A stretch of 64,000 nt of DNA. Source: Lepus europaeus. Its lineage: Eukaryota > Chordata > Mammalia > Lagomorpha > Leporidae. The stretch is from NCBI RefSeq assembly GCF_033115175.1, contig NC_084827.1:62371201-62435200 (forward strand), written 5' to 3'. Every line of letters starts with the position of its first letter. The first letter of the stretch is position 1. The notes under the pieces were generated by a model. It searched no databases. It was not told the DNA's origin and was given only the letters and a program-made list of their open reading frames with translations. The position numbers and the translations under genes are program-made. Positions 23,552 to 48,214 of this stretch are shown piece after piece.

Positions 23552-23855
23552 ACTTTTTATTTCTTTGAAAGGCAGAGTAACAGAGGGGTCTTCCATCCAC
23601 TGGTTCATTCCCCCAAATGCCCCACAAGATCCATCGTTCGGCCAGGCTGAACTCAGGAGCCAGAAACTCCATCTAGATCTCCCACAAGGGTAGTAGGCTC
23701 CCAGATATTTGGGCCATTATCCACTGCCTCTTGCAGGGCATTAGCAGGAAAGCTGGATCAGAAGGTGGGTAACTAGGACCAACCCATGTTCCAATATGCA
23801 ACATGGGTACCCTAAGCAGCAGCTTGACCCTCTGTGCTGCAAGGTCCACTCCCAC
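23552..23855 (-). mobile_element. CSINE (old)
   Basis: Diverged, head GCAAGGTCCACTCCC. Confidence 0.8.
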
Positions 23856-24157
23856 CACCCTCCTGTTTACCTGACCATGTGGACTCCTATCCCATCTCTA
23901 TGACCGTCCTCAGGGGCAGGCACCAGAACCAAGTCCATTGCTGGGATTTCTGAATCTGAGTCCAAAGAGAGTGTGACCCAATCTGTCTCAGCTGGCAGGA
24001 GCGAGGATAATGAAACTCAGGGGCTGTCAGGGCCTGTTCTCTGCCACAAGAAAGAGATGGGCAGGGATGAGAGAGTGAAATTCATGTGGAAAGACAAGTA
24101 GACTAAGAGAACATCCATGGCCTGCGAGTGCTTGTACTTCTCATGTCCTTGCTCTTC

Positions 24158-24765
24158 CAACATATTTATTTGAGAGGCAGACAGAAAGCTCGCATCCACT
24201 GTCTCACTCCCCATATATACAACAGCCAGGACTAGGCCAGACCAAAGCTGGGAGTTGGGAAACTCAATCTAGGTCTCCCACTCTCCCACCTGTGTTATAT
24301 ATTACTGTTAGCCGACACAAAACACACCGAACACTGGAGTAAGGGAAAAGGTTTATTGGGGAACACCCAACAGACCGGAGTGAAGGGGCAGTGAAGGGAA
24401 AGAGAGAGAGAGTATAAGAGAGGAGAGGAGAGGAGCTAACAAGGAGAGAAGGGAGAGAAGAGAGATGAGAGGAGCCAAGAGAGAGGAGAGAGCAGAGAGG
24501 AGCTGAGAGAGAGCCAAGAGACCAGAGGAGGAGGCTAGAGAGAAGAACCAAGAGAGCACGTGTTCAGGAACAAGCCCTTTTAAAACTTTGCCCAAGGGTG
24601 GGCAGGGAAGCAGGAGCAACGAATCCCATTAGGATGCAGGTAGGGGTGGGGGCTTGACCACAGAGGTTGGGCCATGCGGCCACCTGGCTAAAACTGCACC
24701 AGTTTCCCAACAACCTGGGTGGCAGGGAGCCCACTAGTTGAGCCATCACCTGCTGCTTATTTCCT
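24158..24765 (-). mobile_element. CSINE (old) split by a solo LTR
   Basis: Parts 24158-24292 and 24713-24765. The SINE phrase AGGTCTCCCAC...GGTGGCAGGGAGCCC is interrupted by the LTR. The head end is truncated. Confidence 0.8.
24293..24712 (-). mobile_element. Second solo LTR (different family) inserted in a SINE
   Basis: A 420-bp element with ends TGTT...AACA is flanked by the 5-base duplication ACCTG (24288-24292 and 24713-24717) inside a minus-strand SINE. On its own strand it has a TTTTAAAAGGG TATA-like box near 24578, a long CT-rich probable R region, AATAAA at 24352-24357 and a U5 of about 50 bases. The 5-base duplication and unrelated sequence separate it from the LTR 600 bases away. 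No internal retroviral sequence remains. Confidence 0.8.
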
Positions 24766-24949
24766 ATTAAAACCAAGAAACCCTGCTCCCGCCCTAGCTC
24801 TGCCCTTGGTCATTGAACCTCATCATGCTCTCCTCCTGCAGTTACCTTCTTCCCCCGGAGTGGACTTCTCAGTTTTTGGGTCATTCGCATGGGCACACAG
24901 ACATGCACTTGGCAAGGACCCTGTCCTGACCATGTCCCCACCAGCCCCA

Positions 24950-25135
24950 CTCCACACAGCCTTCTACAACCCCTCCCTGCATTACTGCATGCTAACCCCC
25001 AGATGCACTATCCTGGTCTTCTCCTCACCAGCTACCCCCACCTCCAGGCCTTTACACATTGTAATCTCTTCTGGCAGTTCTGCCCCACCACTCCTGCCTC
25101 TCAGAGAAGCCTGTGAGCAGCCAACATTCAACCAC
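24950..25135 (+). mobile_element. L2 fragment
   Basis: CTCCAGGCCTTTACACATTG ... TCTCAGAGAAGCCTGTGAGC matches the LINE2 3' ORF region pattern. Confidence 0.6.
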
Positions 25136-25147
25136 TCACTCACTCTT

Positions 25148-26085
25148 ATATTTTTTTTAAGATTCATTTTTATTTATTTGAAAGAGAGTTAGAAAGAGAG
25201 GGAGAGGTTTTGCATCCACTGGTTCACTTCCCAAATGGCTGCAGTGGCCGGAGCTGAGCTGATCCGAAGTCAGGAGCCAAGAGCTGCTTCTTCCAGGTCT
25301 TCTGCACGGGTGCAGGTGTTACCGGAGAAATGCGGAGTTCTTGTCTTCGCGCAAGAAAGAATTCAGGCGTGAGACAGAGTAGTGGAAAGTAAAAAATAGC
25401 AAAGTTTATTAGGGTAGGGACATCCGCAAGAACGGATGGGCACCACTCCAGACAGGACCTGAGAGAGAGTGCCCGGTCTACATTTAGGTTTTTAAGGAGA
25501 TGGGTCTTTGTCTTCACACATCTCCTCCTGAAACAAAGGATTTTATGGCTGTAAATATTAAGAAGCTCCTATCTGAGTTTTCCCTTGAAGGTATCAGACA
25601 GGAGGAAGCCTAGCTGGCGCCATCCTGGGTTCAGAGGAAGGGTGAGCAGGACCCCCTAGAGAATGGGGATCCGGAGCAGGGTGTTTGAAATGCAGATACT
25701 GGGCTGCATCTGGGAGATTGTGGAAGATTGTCAGGCAGAAGGGGCAGGGACCCCCACGTGGCAGGTTATCAGCTAGAAGAGGGGCAGGGCAGGATGCGAA
25801 TGCCAGGCTGCCCCTGAAACATTATCGGGATGACTTTGAGATGTAGATGCATATGGTGGACGTAGAAGTCTTCTCTTTAGGCCTTTGTCATACACACATA
25901 AGCTTATACCTAACTTCCTACCTAACACAGGGGTCCAAGGACTTGGGCCATCTTCCACTGCTTTCCCAGGCCATAGCAGAGAGCTGGATCAGAAGAGGAG
26001 CAGCTGGGACTAGAACTGGAGCCCATATGGGATGCCAACGCTTCAGGCTGGGGTTTTAACCTGCTATGCCACAGAGCTGCCCCTC
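25148..26085 (-). mobile_element. CSINE split by a solo LTR
   Basis: Parts 25148-25316 and 25928-26085 join into a complete SINE when the LTR and one copy of CAGG are removed. Confidence 0.92.
25317..25927 (-). mobile_element. Solo LTR, ERV1/gammaretrovirus-like, inserted in a SINE
   Basis: A 611-bp element with ends TGTTA...TAACA is flanked by the 4-base duplication CAGG (25313-25316 and 25928-25931). It splits a CSINE exactly at its GGTGCAGG phrase. On the minus strand AATAAA sits at 25405-25410, followed by a short U5. A 4-base duplication fits gammaretrovirus-type integrases. No primer-binding site or coding region is present, as expected after LTR-LTR recombination. Confidence 0.88.
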
Positions 26086-26149
26086 CCCCCTGTCTGCTTG
26101 CTTTTCTCCATACATCTTCCATTACCACCATTACCTTATTTGCTTCATT

Positions 26150-26290
26150 TTCAACCCTTACTAAACCATCAGCTTCCTCACAGGGAGACTCTGGCTGGCC
26201 TTGCCCGTCCTGTATCCTTAGAGCCTAGAACAGTGTCTGAGAGAGCTAACAGGGGTTCAGTATCTATTTATCCAACTAATGAAAGCCAGG
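26150..26290 (+). mobile_element. L2 3'-end fragment
   Basis: TCCTGTATCCTTAGAGCCTAGAACAGTGTCTG ... then TATCTATTTATCCAACTAATG, the LINE2 end in diverged form. Confidence 0.65.
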
Positions 26291-27046
26291 AGGAAATGAG
26301 GCTGAGCCACAGTGCAGACATTAGCCATGAACTCTGGAGTTCATGGGCATTTTTAGGGGCATTGTGACAGAGAAGGGAACAGCTGGGGCAAGTCTCCAAA
26401 GACCGGAATTCATCTGACATGCTAACCAGAGGGGGCAGCTTGCTCTCCTCCCAGCAGGAAACACGGGCCTCGGAAACCTGGAGTTCACAGGGGCTGAAGG
26501 TGGACGAACAGGTGGGAGGCGAAATTCTCCCAACCTAGGCATTCACACTCCCACTGAGTGAACCTTTCACCACGCAGAAACCTAGAAATACCATCTTGAT
26601 AGAACCACCCAGCCCCTAGCTCCCACTGAAAAGAGCAAACACACAGCAAACATCCAGAAAGTAAAACGAAACCATGTAGGAACTGAAAGCCAGCGTGGTG
26701 AGTTTCAAAGTGTGACTGCAGTGACCTCAGATGGGGCCAAGAGGTGGCATCAGGTCTGGCTGCTGAAGGTGCCTGTTTGATTTCCCAGGAGGGTCTTCAG
26801 GCTGGGCCTGCAGGAACAAAGCACTGAGACCCCATATATGAGCCAGGGCTGGCTGCTCAGGGCCAAGGAGGCTCCTGCTCACAAGTTCAGCGAGAAAAGG
26901 ATGCTTGCCATGACCTGTGAATCTAAGAGGAAAAAACAAAAAAACAAAAAAACAAAAAAAACCACTCACCTGAGAAATCAGAATTTGAAACTTGTGTCAG
27001 ATGTGGGTTTCAATTCAAATTTACAATGCCTACATGAGGAAAAAAA
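26291..27046. other. Non-repeat intergenic DNA
   Basis: Moderately GC-rich; no gene or repeat recognised apart from a (CAAAAAA)n tract at 26934-26961. Confidence 0.55.
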
Positions 27047-27355
27047 TTTTTTTAAAAGATTTACTGACTAATTTGAAGGGCAGAGTGGCAGACAGAAAGA
27101 GAGAGATCTTCCATATGCTGGTTGTCACCCCGAATGGCAAGGCCAGGTCAAAGCCAGGTGCTAGGAACTCAGTCCACATCCCTCACACGGGAGGCAGAGA
27201 CTCAAGTACTTGAGCCATTGTCTGCCACTTCCCAGGTGCATTAGCAGGAAGCTAGATCTAAAGCAGAGACGCTGGGACTCAAGTGGCACTCCCAAGTGGG
27301 ATGGTGGCATCCCAAATGAGGCTTTACCCACTGCACCACAAGACCTGCCTCAAAC
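27047..27355 (-). mobile_element. CSINE (old)
   Basis: Complete; head CACAAGACCTGCCTC. Confidence 0.85.
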
Positions 27356-27509
27356 TGGGAAATAATGGTAAGAAATATTCCCACAGCACTGGGAGGAGTG
27401 CAAAACCCTCTACAGCAGTGTTTCACAACTCAGGTTGTACCCATTTTCACAGTAAAAGCAATGCTCACTAAAGATCAAAATCGTCACAATACAAATGAAG
27501 AGTACACCA

Positions 27510-27830
27510 AGACTTATTTATTTATTTATTTAATTTATTTCAAAGGCAGAGCGAGCAAGAGAAAGGTCTTCCATTGGCTGGCTCACTGCCCAAATGTTCA
27601 CAACAGCTGGGGATGAGCCAGGCCAAAGCCAGGAGGCCTGAAGTACTTAGGAGTGTCCAAGATGGGTAGCAGGGACTGAGGTACTTGGGCCATCATTTGC
27701 TGCCTCCCCAGGAAGTGCTAGCAGGAAGCTGGATCAGAAACAGAGCAGCCAGGACTGGAGTGGGCACTCATATAGGATACGGACATCCCAAAAGGCAGCG
27801 TAACCTGCTGTGCCACAGCCACCCACTTAC
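27510..27830 (-). mobile_element. CSINE (old)
   Basis: Tail TTATTTATTTATTTATTTAA; diverged head. Confidence 0.87.
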
Positions 27831-27844
27831 TTTTTTTATCTTGC

Positions 27845-28085
27845 TATACTGAAGCTGGTTCATTCCCCCAAAATGGCTGCAACAGCCAGCACTAGACCAA
27901 GCTGAAACTAGAAGCCAGGAGCTTCATCTAGGTGTCCCACTTGGGTGCAGGGGCCCAAGGACTTCACCCATCTTCTGCTGCTTTCCAGACAATTAATAGG
28001 GGTGCTAGATTGCAAGTGGAGCAACTGGGACCTGAACTGGCACTCATATGGGATGTTGCAGGCAGCACCACAACACAGGCCTGAT
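27845..28085 (-). mobile_element. CSINE lacking the tail part
   Basis: Begins at GCTGGTTCATTCCCCC. Confidence 0.85.
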
Positions 28086-28139
28086 TTTCACTTTTATTAT
28101 ACCTTTCCACTTTGTCTTTCATTTTGAAAATGTATCCTA

Positions 28140-28418
28140 TTCTAAACAAAGATCTTCCATCCACTGGTTCATTCCCCAAAAGCCCCCAACAGCCAGGGCT
28201 GGGTTCAGATAGAAACGAAGAGCCTGGAGCATAATCTAGGTCTCCCATGTGAGCAGCAGGGGCTCCAGTACTTCAGCCATCACCTGCTTCCTCCCAGGGT
28301 ACACATTAGCAGGAAGCTGGGATGGAGGACGGAGCTGAGATTTGAACACAGGCATTCTAGTATAGGATGGAGGAGTCCCAAGAGTTGTCTTAACGGCTGG
28401 CCAAATGCCTGCCCCTCA
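28140..28418 (-). mobile_element. CSINE (old)
   Basis: AAAGATCTTCCATCCACTGG start; head GGCCAAATGCCTGCCCC. Confidence 0.82.
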
Positions 28419-28499
28419 GCAGACAGTTTAAGTCTAGGTGTGAACATGCAGGTGATCAACATACTCGTCTAGCTTTTCTGCATGTTTAAAATTTTTCAT

Positions 28500-28822
28500 A
28501 GGGGCCAGCACTGTGGTGCAGTGGGACAAAGCCTCCACCTGAAGCGCCAGCATCCCATATGGGCACCTGTTCTACTACCAGCTGCTCCTCTTCCAATCCA
28601 GCTCTCTGCTGTTGCCTGGGAAAGCAGTAGAGGATGGTCCAAATGCTTGGGTCCCTGTACCCGCAGGGGAGACCTGAAAGAAGCTCCTGGCTCCTGACTT
28701 CAGATCAGCCCAGCTCCAGCCATTATAGCCATTTGGGGAGTGAACCAGCAGATGGAAGACCTTTCTGTCTCTCCCTCTCTCTCTGTAACTCTACCTCTCA
28801 AATAAATAAATCAAATATTTTT
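28500..28822 (+). mobile_element. CSINE
   Basis: Full length, head AGGGGCCAGCACTGTGGTGC. Confidence 0.94.
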
Positions 28823-29010
28823 AAAATATTTTTTTCATAATAAAAAAGGTGAAAAAACATCAGAGCACTGGCAAACCCTGTGGGCTTCAGTGGTTTATAT
28901 AAACTTGAAAAGTTATTGGCCACCAAGAATGGTTCAGTGATGCTTGAGCCCCACCTAATCAAGCTATTTCTCAAGCCTCAATTCTATTACATTCTAAAGC
29001 CAAATGCCTG

Positions 29011-29302
29011 GATGCTATGGTCTGAGTGTGACTCAGTTGGAAATCATTGATGTGATACTATTAATAGAGCCACTAGGGGGTGGGCAAGTCTTGGCAGAGC
29101 CCTTGTGAATGAGATGAACACCCTTCTAAGTGACCTGCTGGGAGGACGGACTATGGTTCTATCCAGGAAGCAGAAGCTGGTATCTACCAGGGCCTTGAGC
29201 TTAGACTTCCCAGCTCCAGAACTGTTTAAGAAATGAGCTTCTATTAATCACTGAGTGTCCTGGACTCAGGGATTTTAACAGCAGGAACAGACTAAGCTCT
29301 AG
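29011..29302 (+). mobile_element. MLT1-type MaLR LTR
   Basis: GGATGCTATGGTCTGAGTGTG start, then TTGGAAATCATTGATGTGAT, CCCTTGTGAATGAGATGAAC, GACTTCCCAGCTCCAGAACTG and AACAGACTAAG follow the MLT1 consensus in order. Confidence 0.82.
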
Positions 29303-29584
29303 AATTTTCAGAGAGGGTTCTTCTGGTTAACTTAGCTTTCTGGTGAACTGAGGGTTTGACAACACATCCTTTTGTTTTCTTGCAGTGTGTCTCCACTTTC
29401 TTGCTTTTGCAAATATGGTATTGTGAGCCTCACCATGTTTTCACAGATGGTTACGGATTCTCCAGGGTCTCCTGCTGAGTCCTCTCTACAGCAAGATGCC
29501 TCAGGATTGCAGGAACAGACTGCTCAGCAGAATGGCTGGGAGGCATGAGGTTGCTTTAACAAGTAATTCCTTGGTTTGAGTAAT
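29303..29584. other. Non-repeat DNA
   Basis: Nothing recognised. Confidence 0.5.
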
Positions 29585-29905
29585 TTTATTTTGAAAGATT
29601 TATTTTATTGGAAAGATAGAGTGACAGACAGGGAGAGGAAGAGGGATCTTCCACCTGCTGGTTCATTCCCCAAATGCCAAAAGCTAGGACTAGACCAGGC
29701 TGAAGCTAGGAGCCAATAACTCTGTTCAGGTTTCCTACATGGGTGGCAGGGACCCAAGTACTTGGGCCAGCAAATACTGCCTCTTGGATACATGAGCAGC
29801 AAACTGAATCAGAAGCACGGAGTAGCCAAGACTCAAAGCAGATACTCTGATATGGGATGTAGCCATCCCAAACAGTGGTTTAACCCACTACACCACTTGC
29901 CCCTC
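29585..29905 (-). mobile_element. CSINE (old)
   Basis: Complete; head ACACCACTTGCCCC. Confidence 0.87.
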
Positions 29906-30204
29906 TTCATGTATTTTAATATGCTCAGGGAGCTCACAAGTGGGCATGCCAGTAATAACGGTGGGACAATGCTACGCTCTTGCCTTCTAGCACCCACACC
30001 TGGATCTTAACAAGGGGCTGTCTTTTGGGTCTGTTCTGTTCTATAGGGTGCTAACTGCCTCTATTATTCTGCATACTTAAGGATCAAGTAATTTGGTTTG
30101 CTTTCATAGTTTGGGTTGGCATCCTACTTTCAATAAAGTGAGCTGACACCATTGATCTACACTTGCTTACTTGCTAGAGGCATAAATCACATCTAACACG
30201 GGGA

Positions 30205-30335
30205 TATACTGTGTGTCAGACACCTGTAGGCTCTTTAGGATAATCTTATCAATCTTAAAATACCCACATGGTAGACCATTCATGTTTTACAATTGAAAAC
30301 ATAGATGAGGCTCAAGAAGTGAAGCTGCCCAAGAA
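30205..30335 (+). mobile_element. MIR
   Basis: TGTGTCAGACACCTGTAGGCTCTT ... then ATAGATGAGGCTCAAGAAGTGAAGCTGCCC, the MIR core order. Confidence 0.75.
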
Positions 30336-30416
30336 CAAAAACAAAAACTTCCAACATTGATTAAAAACACTGGTCATCAAGAAGCCATTTCAGAAACAAA
30401 GAATTTATAAAAATAT

Positions 30417-31496
30417 TTTATTTTTGCCTTAACCAGTAGTTAACATAAAAGTATCCTGACCTTAAATTATTTCTTTATTCTACTTATTTAAGAGACAGAG
30501 ACACCTCCCATCAGCTGGATAACCCACTGTGCCATGACACTCACCCACCCAACCTCAACTTTTAAAGCCAAATTTGTTCTGTCCTTGATTTAATCCTTAC
30601 ATCACAAATCCATGTATGGCCAGCAAGTGTCTGAAAGAAAAGCCTTCAAATTATACAAATAAGCTGGCTTATTTTCCCTCAGAAAAACCAACTCTAGAAT
30701 GTTTCGCTACAACCCAGCCTGAGGTTGAGTGACTCCACTGAGGAGGCTCAGGAGAACCCTCCTTCCCGTCCCACCCGCCATGATGGAACACTTGTTGCTA
30801 AGGATCAAGCCAGAGGCATGGACTGGACACCTGAAGTTGACTTCCCAGTCTTCAGAACTCCAAGTCTGGCCTATGATAGAAGCATCTTATTTGTATGACA
30901 GAGACAAAATGAACCACTTACTCCAAATCCCCTCTGCAAGATAGCTCAAGACAGGCTAAGGAGCTGTGTCCCTCAAGGCTCAGGGCCCCATAACGCTGAG
31001 CACAGGTGCCCCAGGTCTCACTGCTTCTCATCTCCTGGGTTAGGCACAAGGACGCCAATACTCTCACAGCCATGAACACCTGTCTGGTTTCATTCTTCCT
31101 TTCACATCTAGGTAAGACCATTTTCTCCCTACATAAGTTTCCTATGTCCTCGTCCCAGTCTACTAAAAACTATCAACACATTCAAATTAAAATATGAAAC
31201 ATTAGCAGTAAAAATAATTACATGGGAACCCAAAACCATAGCATGAGGCAGTCAACAGCTTATACCTCACCCCTACCCTCTTCCTGGCTCAGAAAGCCAG
31301 GTGCCCTAGAAAGTCACACCAAGACTATGTGCTCATCCTGGTCTAACAGTCACATTTCAACAGCAACCTGAACCAATCCTGGGCTGTGCTCTCCAGAGAA
31401 AATGTAGTAGCATTTCTGTGCAAGACACCCCAGACCCAGGGGAGGCGGTGCTATGCTGGGCACGTGGTTCCCTCCAGCAGCAGAGAAGTCTGGAGA
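30417..31496 (-). other. POLR2D: Probable POLR2D 3'UTR with candidate poly(A) signals
   Basis: Unique sequence follows the POLR2D stop. Minus-strand AATAAA occurs at 30474-30479 and 30417-30422, and ATTAAA near 30588. The 30474 signal overlaps a decayed SINE remnant, so the real cleavage site is uncertain and may lie further left. Confidence 0.4.
30472..30548 (-). mobile_element. CSINE remnant with large deletion
   Basis: Tail and head ends only (TTATTTAAGAGACAGAGAC ... ATAACCCACTGTGCCATGAC). Confidence 0.65.
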
Positions 31497-45022
<13,526 letters not shown>

Positions 45023-45050
45023 TGCTGTCTCGCGCGCCGCCACAGACAGC

Positions 45051-45066
45051 GCCGGAAGCGGAAGCG
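45051..45066 (+). promoter_or_regulatory. Paired ETS-type motifs in POLR2D promoter
   Basis: The sequence reads gccggaagcggaagcg, with two overlapping GGAA cores. The first has the CCGGAAG form preferred by GABPA/ELK factors. It lies about 30-45 bases upstream of the ATG, near the probable start site. Confidence 0.55.
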
Positions 45067-45088
45067 CCGAGCCGCGAGCCGCGGACAC

Positions 45089-45140
45089 GATGGGGCGGGG
45101 CTTGGGGCGGGGCTAGGAGATGGGGCGGGGCGGGGCCCGG
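45089..45140. promoter_or_regulatory. Cluster of SP1/KLF GC boxes
   Basis: At least four GGGGCGGGG-type boxes occur in about 50 bases just upstream of the POLR2D first exon. Confidence 0.7.
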
Positions 45141-45190
45141 AAAGAAGCGGCCCTGGCTCCGCTCTGGTTCTCCGCGGGGTTACTGGGTCC

Positions 45191-45471
45191 TTCTGGACCG
45201 AGGAAAGGATTAGGTGGAAAGCACTGGCACGCTAAGGGACTACTCATGCAGGGATTGGCGGGTCATGGAAAGCTGGGCAGATGACCCCGAAAGCCTACGT
45301 TAGGATTTCTTCCAATGACGTTAGCAGCGAAACATTTGACTGCCTTGTAGTGATTATCTACTCCTTTTGAGTGTGTGGACAGTGATGTCCAGAGGCCTTT
45401 AACACACCTCTGGAGATATTCGGATGATTCCTGGAAAATTATGCCAATGAGAGGCCATGCTTTTGTGTTTT
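45191..45471. other. Unique DNA upstream of POLR2D
   Basis: No gene recognised. Confidence 0.5.
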
Positions 45472-45796
45472 GTTTTTTGACAGGCAGAGTGGTTAGTGAG
45501 AGAGAGACAGAGAGAAAGGTCTTCCTTTTTGCCGCTGGTTCAGTCTCCAATGGCCACTGCGGCCAGCGCATCTCGCTGATCTGAAGCCAGGAGCCAGGTG
45601 CTTCTCCTGGTCTCCCATGAGGGTGCAGGGCCCAAGCACTTGGGCCATCCTCCACTGCACTCCCGGGCCATAGCAGAGAGCTGGCCTGGAAGAGGGGCAA
45701 CCGGGATAGAATCCGGCGCCCCAACCGGGACTAGAACCCGGTGTGCCAGCGCCGCAAGGCGGAGGATTAGCCTGTTAAGCCACGGTGCTGGCCCGT
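45472..45796 (-). mobile_element. Young CSINE upstream of the POLR2D promoter
   Basis: Full-length low-divergence copy ending CCACGGTGCTGGCCC. It has a short T tract and no clear target duplication. Confidence 0.94.
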
Positions 45797-46029
45797 ACTC
45801 AGCATTTTCATTCAGGAAGTCATTGTAAATACTCTCATGCAAGATGGGACAGGCATAGATGTGTTCCCGCAAAGGACTTCTCCAGAGTGATTGCTGCAGG
45901 ATGTGTGCCAAGGGTGGAGGTAAACAAGACCACCGCTGGTCGAGTTAGGTGGGAGAAACTGCACCAGAGCTGCCCCTAAGGAGTCAGACGGGAAGAAAGC
46001 ATCAGGTACAGAGAGGGATTACCACGAAA

Positions 46030-46300
46030 GCTAGGGAAAGGTCTTCCATGTGCCAGTTCACTTTCCAAATGGCTACACTGGCCAGGGTTGGACTGGGCCA
46101 GCCAGGAGGCTGGAACTCCATCTAGGTCTCCCTCATGGGTGACAGGGGCCCAGGCACTTGGGCCATTTTCTATTGTTTCCCTGGGTGTATTCAGCAGGGA
46201 GCTGAATCGGACAGAGCAGCCAGGACTCTAACTGGTAATCATACCGGCTGCTGGCATCACAGGCCATGGCTTAACCCACTGTGCCACAATGTCAGCCCCA
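46030..46300 (-). mobile_element. CSINE (old)
   Basis: Starts at GGGAAAGGTCTTCC without tail; head ACAATGTCAGCCCC. Confidence 0.86.
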
Positions 46301-46695
46301 GGATTACTGTTGTTGAAAGGTAAATGCCTATTTCACCATCCTTATTTGTCTTTTTCAGTATATCATGCTTAGGAAATGAAGGAAAATAATTATACAGACC
46401 TGATACAATAATGAAGCAGGGTCTCCTGTATTCTTCACTAATATCACTGTACTATTTTTTCAATCAAAAGAAAAATTTCGACCTTTTATAACTTTTTAGA
46501 GTGCTTCTCAAAGAACTCCTGGTGGGTGAACCACTCATGTTTTGTACTTGACACTGAAATTAAATGTTGATATGCTTTCCAGTCCTCCAAATGCTCAAGT
46601 TTAACACAGACTCTCTCAAGTTCAAGTGTTCTCCCAGAAACTCACAAACTTTGGCACCTATTGGTAGAAATCTGCTGATAAATGCTACAAAAGAG
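46301..46695. other. Non-repeat DNA
   Basis: AT-rich; nothing recognised. Confidence 0.5.
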
Positions 46696-47070
46696 AGGCC
46701 ATCACTGTGGTATAGCAGGTAAAGCTGCTGCCTGCAGTGTCAGCATCCCATATGGGCACCGGTTTGAGTCTCAACTGCTCCGCTTCTGATCCAGCCCTCT
46801 GCTATGGCCTGGGAAGCCAGGATTAGGGTTAGGGTTGGGGTTAGGGTTAGGGTTAGGGTTAGAGTTAGGGAGGAAGATGGTCCAAGTGCTTGGGCCCCTG
46901 CACTCATATGGGAGACCTGGGGGAAGCTCCTGGCTCCCGGCTTCAGATCAGCACAGCACTGACCATTGTGGCCATTTGAGGAATGAACCAGCGGATGGAA
47001 GACCTCTCTCTCTCTGTTTGCCTGCCTCTGCCCCTCTGTAACTCTGCCTTTCAAACAAATAAATAAATCC
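46696..47070 (+). mobile_element. CSINE carrying the telomeric insertion
   Basis: A full-length SINE (head gaggccatcactgtggtatag, tail AACAAATAAATAAATCC) whose middle is interrupted at 46823-46870 by telomeric hexamers. Confidence 0.93.
46823..46870 (+). repeat. Interstitial telomeric repeat (TTAGGG)8
   Basis: Eight contiguous hexamers: six exact TTAGGG, one TTGGGG and one TTAGAG. It is inserted inside a plus-strand SINE between GGCCTGGGAAGCCAGGA and AGGAAGATGG. The tetramer AGGA is present on both sides. Confidence 0.97.
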
Positions 47071-47854
47071 TGGAAGTCATGCCCTGCTTACTTCACACCG
47101 ACCTCCTTAAGGAAGTCTGGGCCTCATCGCCTTCACATGCCCAGAGCAGCTTATGGTTCTGGAAGGTTCCACACTTGCCCTGTTATGGCCAGCTGCACCC
47201 AGCCAACCCTGGATGATGATCCAGATAGCCACAGGCCACAGCCTTCCTGCCAACCTGCTGTTTGTGTGTATGTGTGTGGGGGAGGGTGCTGGGCAAAGCC
47301 CAGCAGATGACTGTGGGCTTTCACGGCCCCTGCCCAAGAGCAGGAAATTAAGCTCAGTATAGTCATACTTGTCTATCTCCTAAGTGGCAGGTCTGAGATG
47401 TGAAGCCTACTGCACTGCCAGCCTGGGAAGATTCCAGTCATCAGTGCCCTGGGTTATTTGGCTCAAAGTCATCATGGGATCAAATAATGACCACACTGGG
47501 AATGGAGGTGGTGGTGTGTGTGGGTGTGTGTGTGGGTTGGGGGGGGGGGTGTCTGATTGTCAGCAGGGACTTGAAGGACTGCCAGGGTGAGCCCTAGACC
47601 CTGTCTCACTCCATTTCCCTAAGAGTTCTGAAATTGGAGGGACCCTTTTTTGTTGTTGTTGTCTTGTTTTGTTTTAATTTGCTATGGCATACAGAGCAAG
47701 TAAGCAGCAGGAAGAGAACCTAGATTCTACATCTGAGCCTCATCTCACAATGAGGAACACTGAGAAGGAATAGGATGCGCTTTAGTCCTTAAGATGCTAT
47801 GATTCTTTGTACAGCACCAGTTCCAACAGCCCACTGACTAGTAGTATTTTTTTT
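47071..47854. other. Non-repeat DNA with GT/G-rich tract
   Basis: (GT)n and a G9 run at 47508-47550. No exon recognised. Confidence 0.55.
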
Positions 47855-47895
47855 AAAGATTTATTTATTTGAAACAGTTACAGAGAGAGAAGGAG

Positions 47896-47943
<48 letters not shown>

Positions 47944-48201
47944 GTCTTCCATCCACTGGTTTACTCCCCAATTGGCCACAATGGCTGGAGCTGTGCCAAT
48001 CTGAAGCCAGGAGCCAGGAGCTTCCTCCAGATCTCCCACACAGCTGCAGGGGCCCAAGGACCTGGGCCATCCTCCACTGCTTTCCCAGGCCATAGCAGAG
48101 AGCTGGATCGGAAGTGGAGCAGTGGGGACTTGAGCCGGCGCCCAAATGGGATGCTGGCAATGCAGGCAGCGGCATTACCCGCTATGCCACAGCGCTGGCC
48201 C
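47855..48201 (-). mobile_element. CSINE with (GA)n expansion
   Basis: Full length; the CT-rich tract (read as GA) is expanded at 47899-47941. Confidence 0.94.
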
Positions 48202-48214
48202 CAATAGTAGTATT

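Noticed and set aside
24264-24619. Leucine/serine-rich frames at 24.3-24.6 kb
   Set aside because: They come from the CT-rich R region of a solo LTR. No retroviral gene is present.
24719-25192. 157-codon plus-strand frame
   Set aside because: Mostly L2-derived, proline-rich chance frame; no splice or family support.
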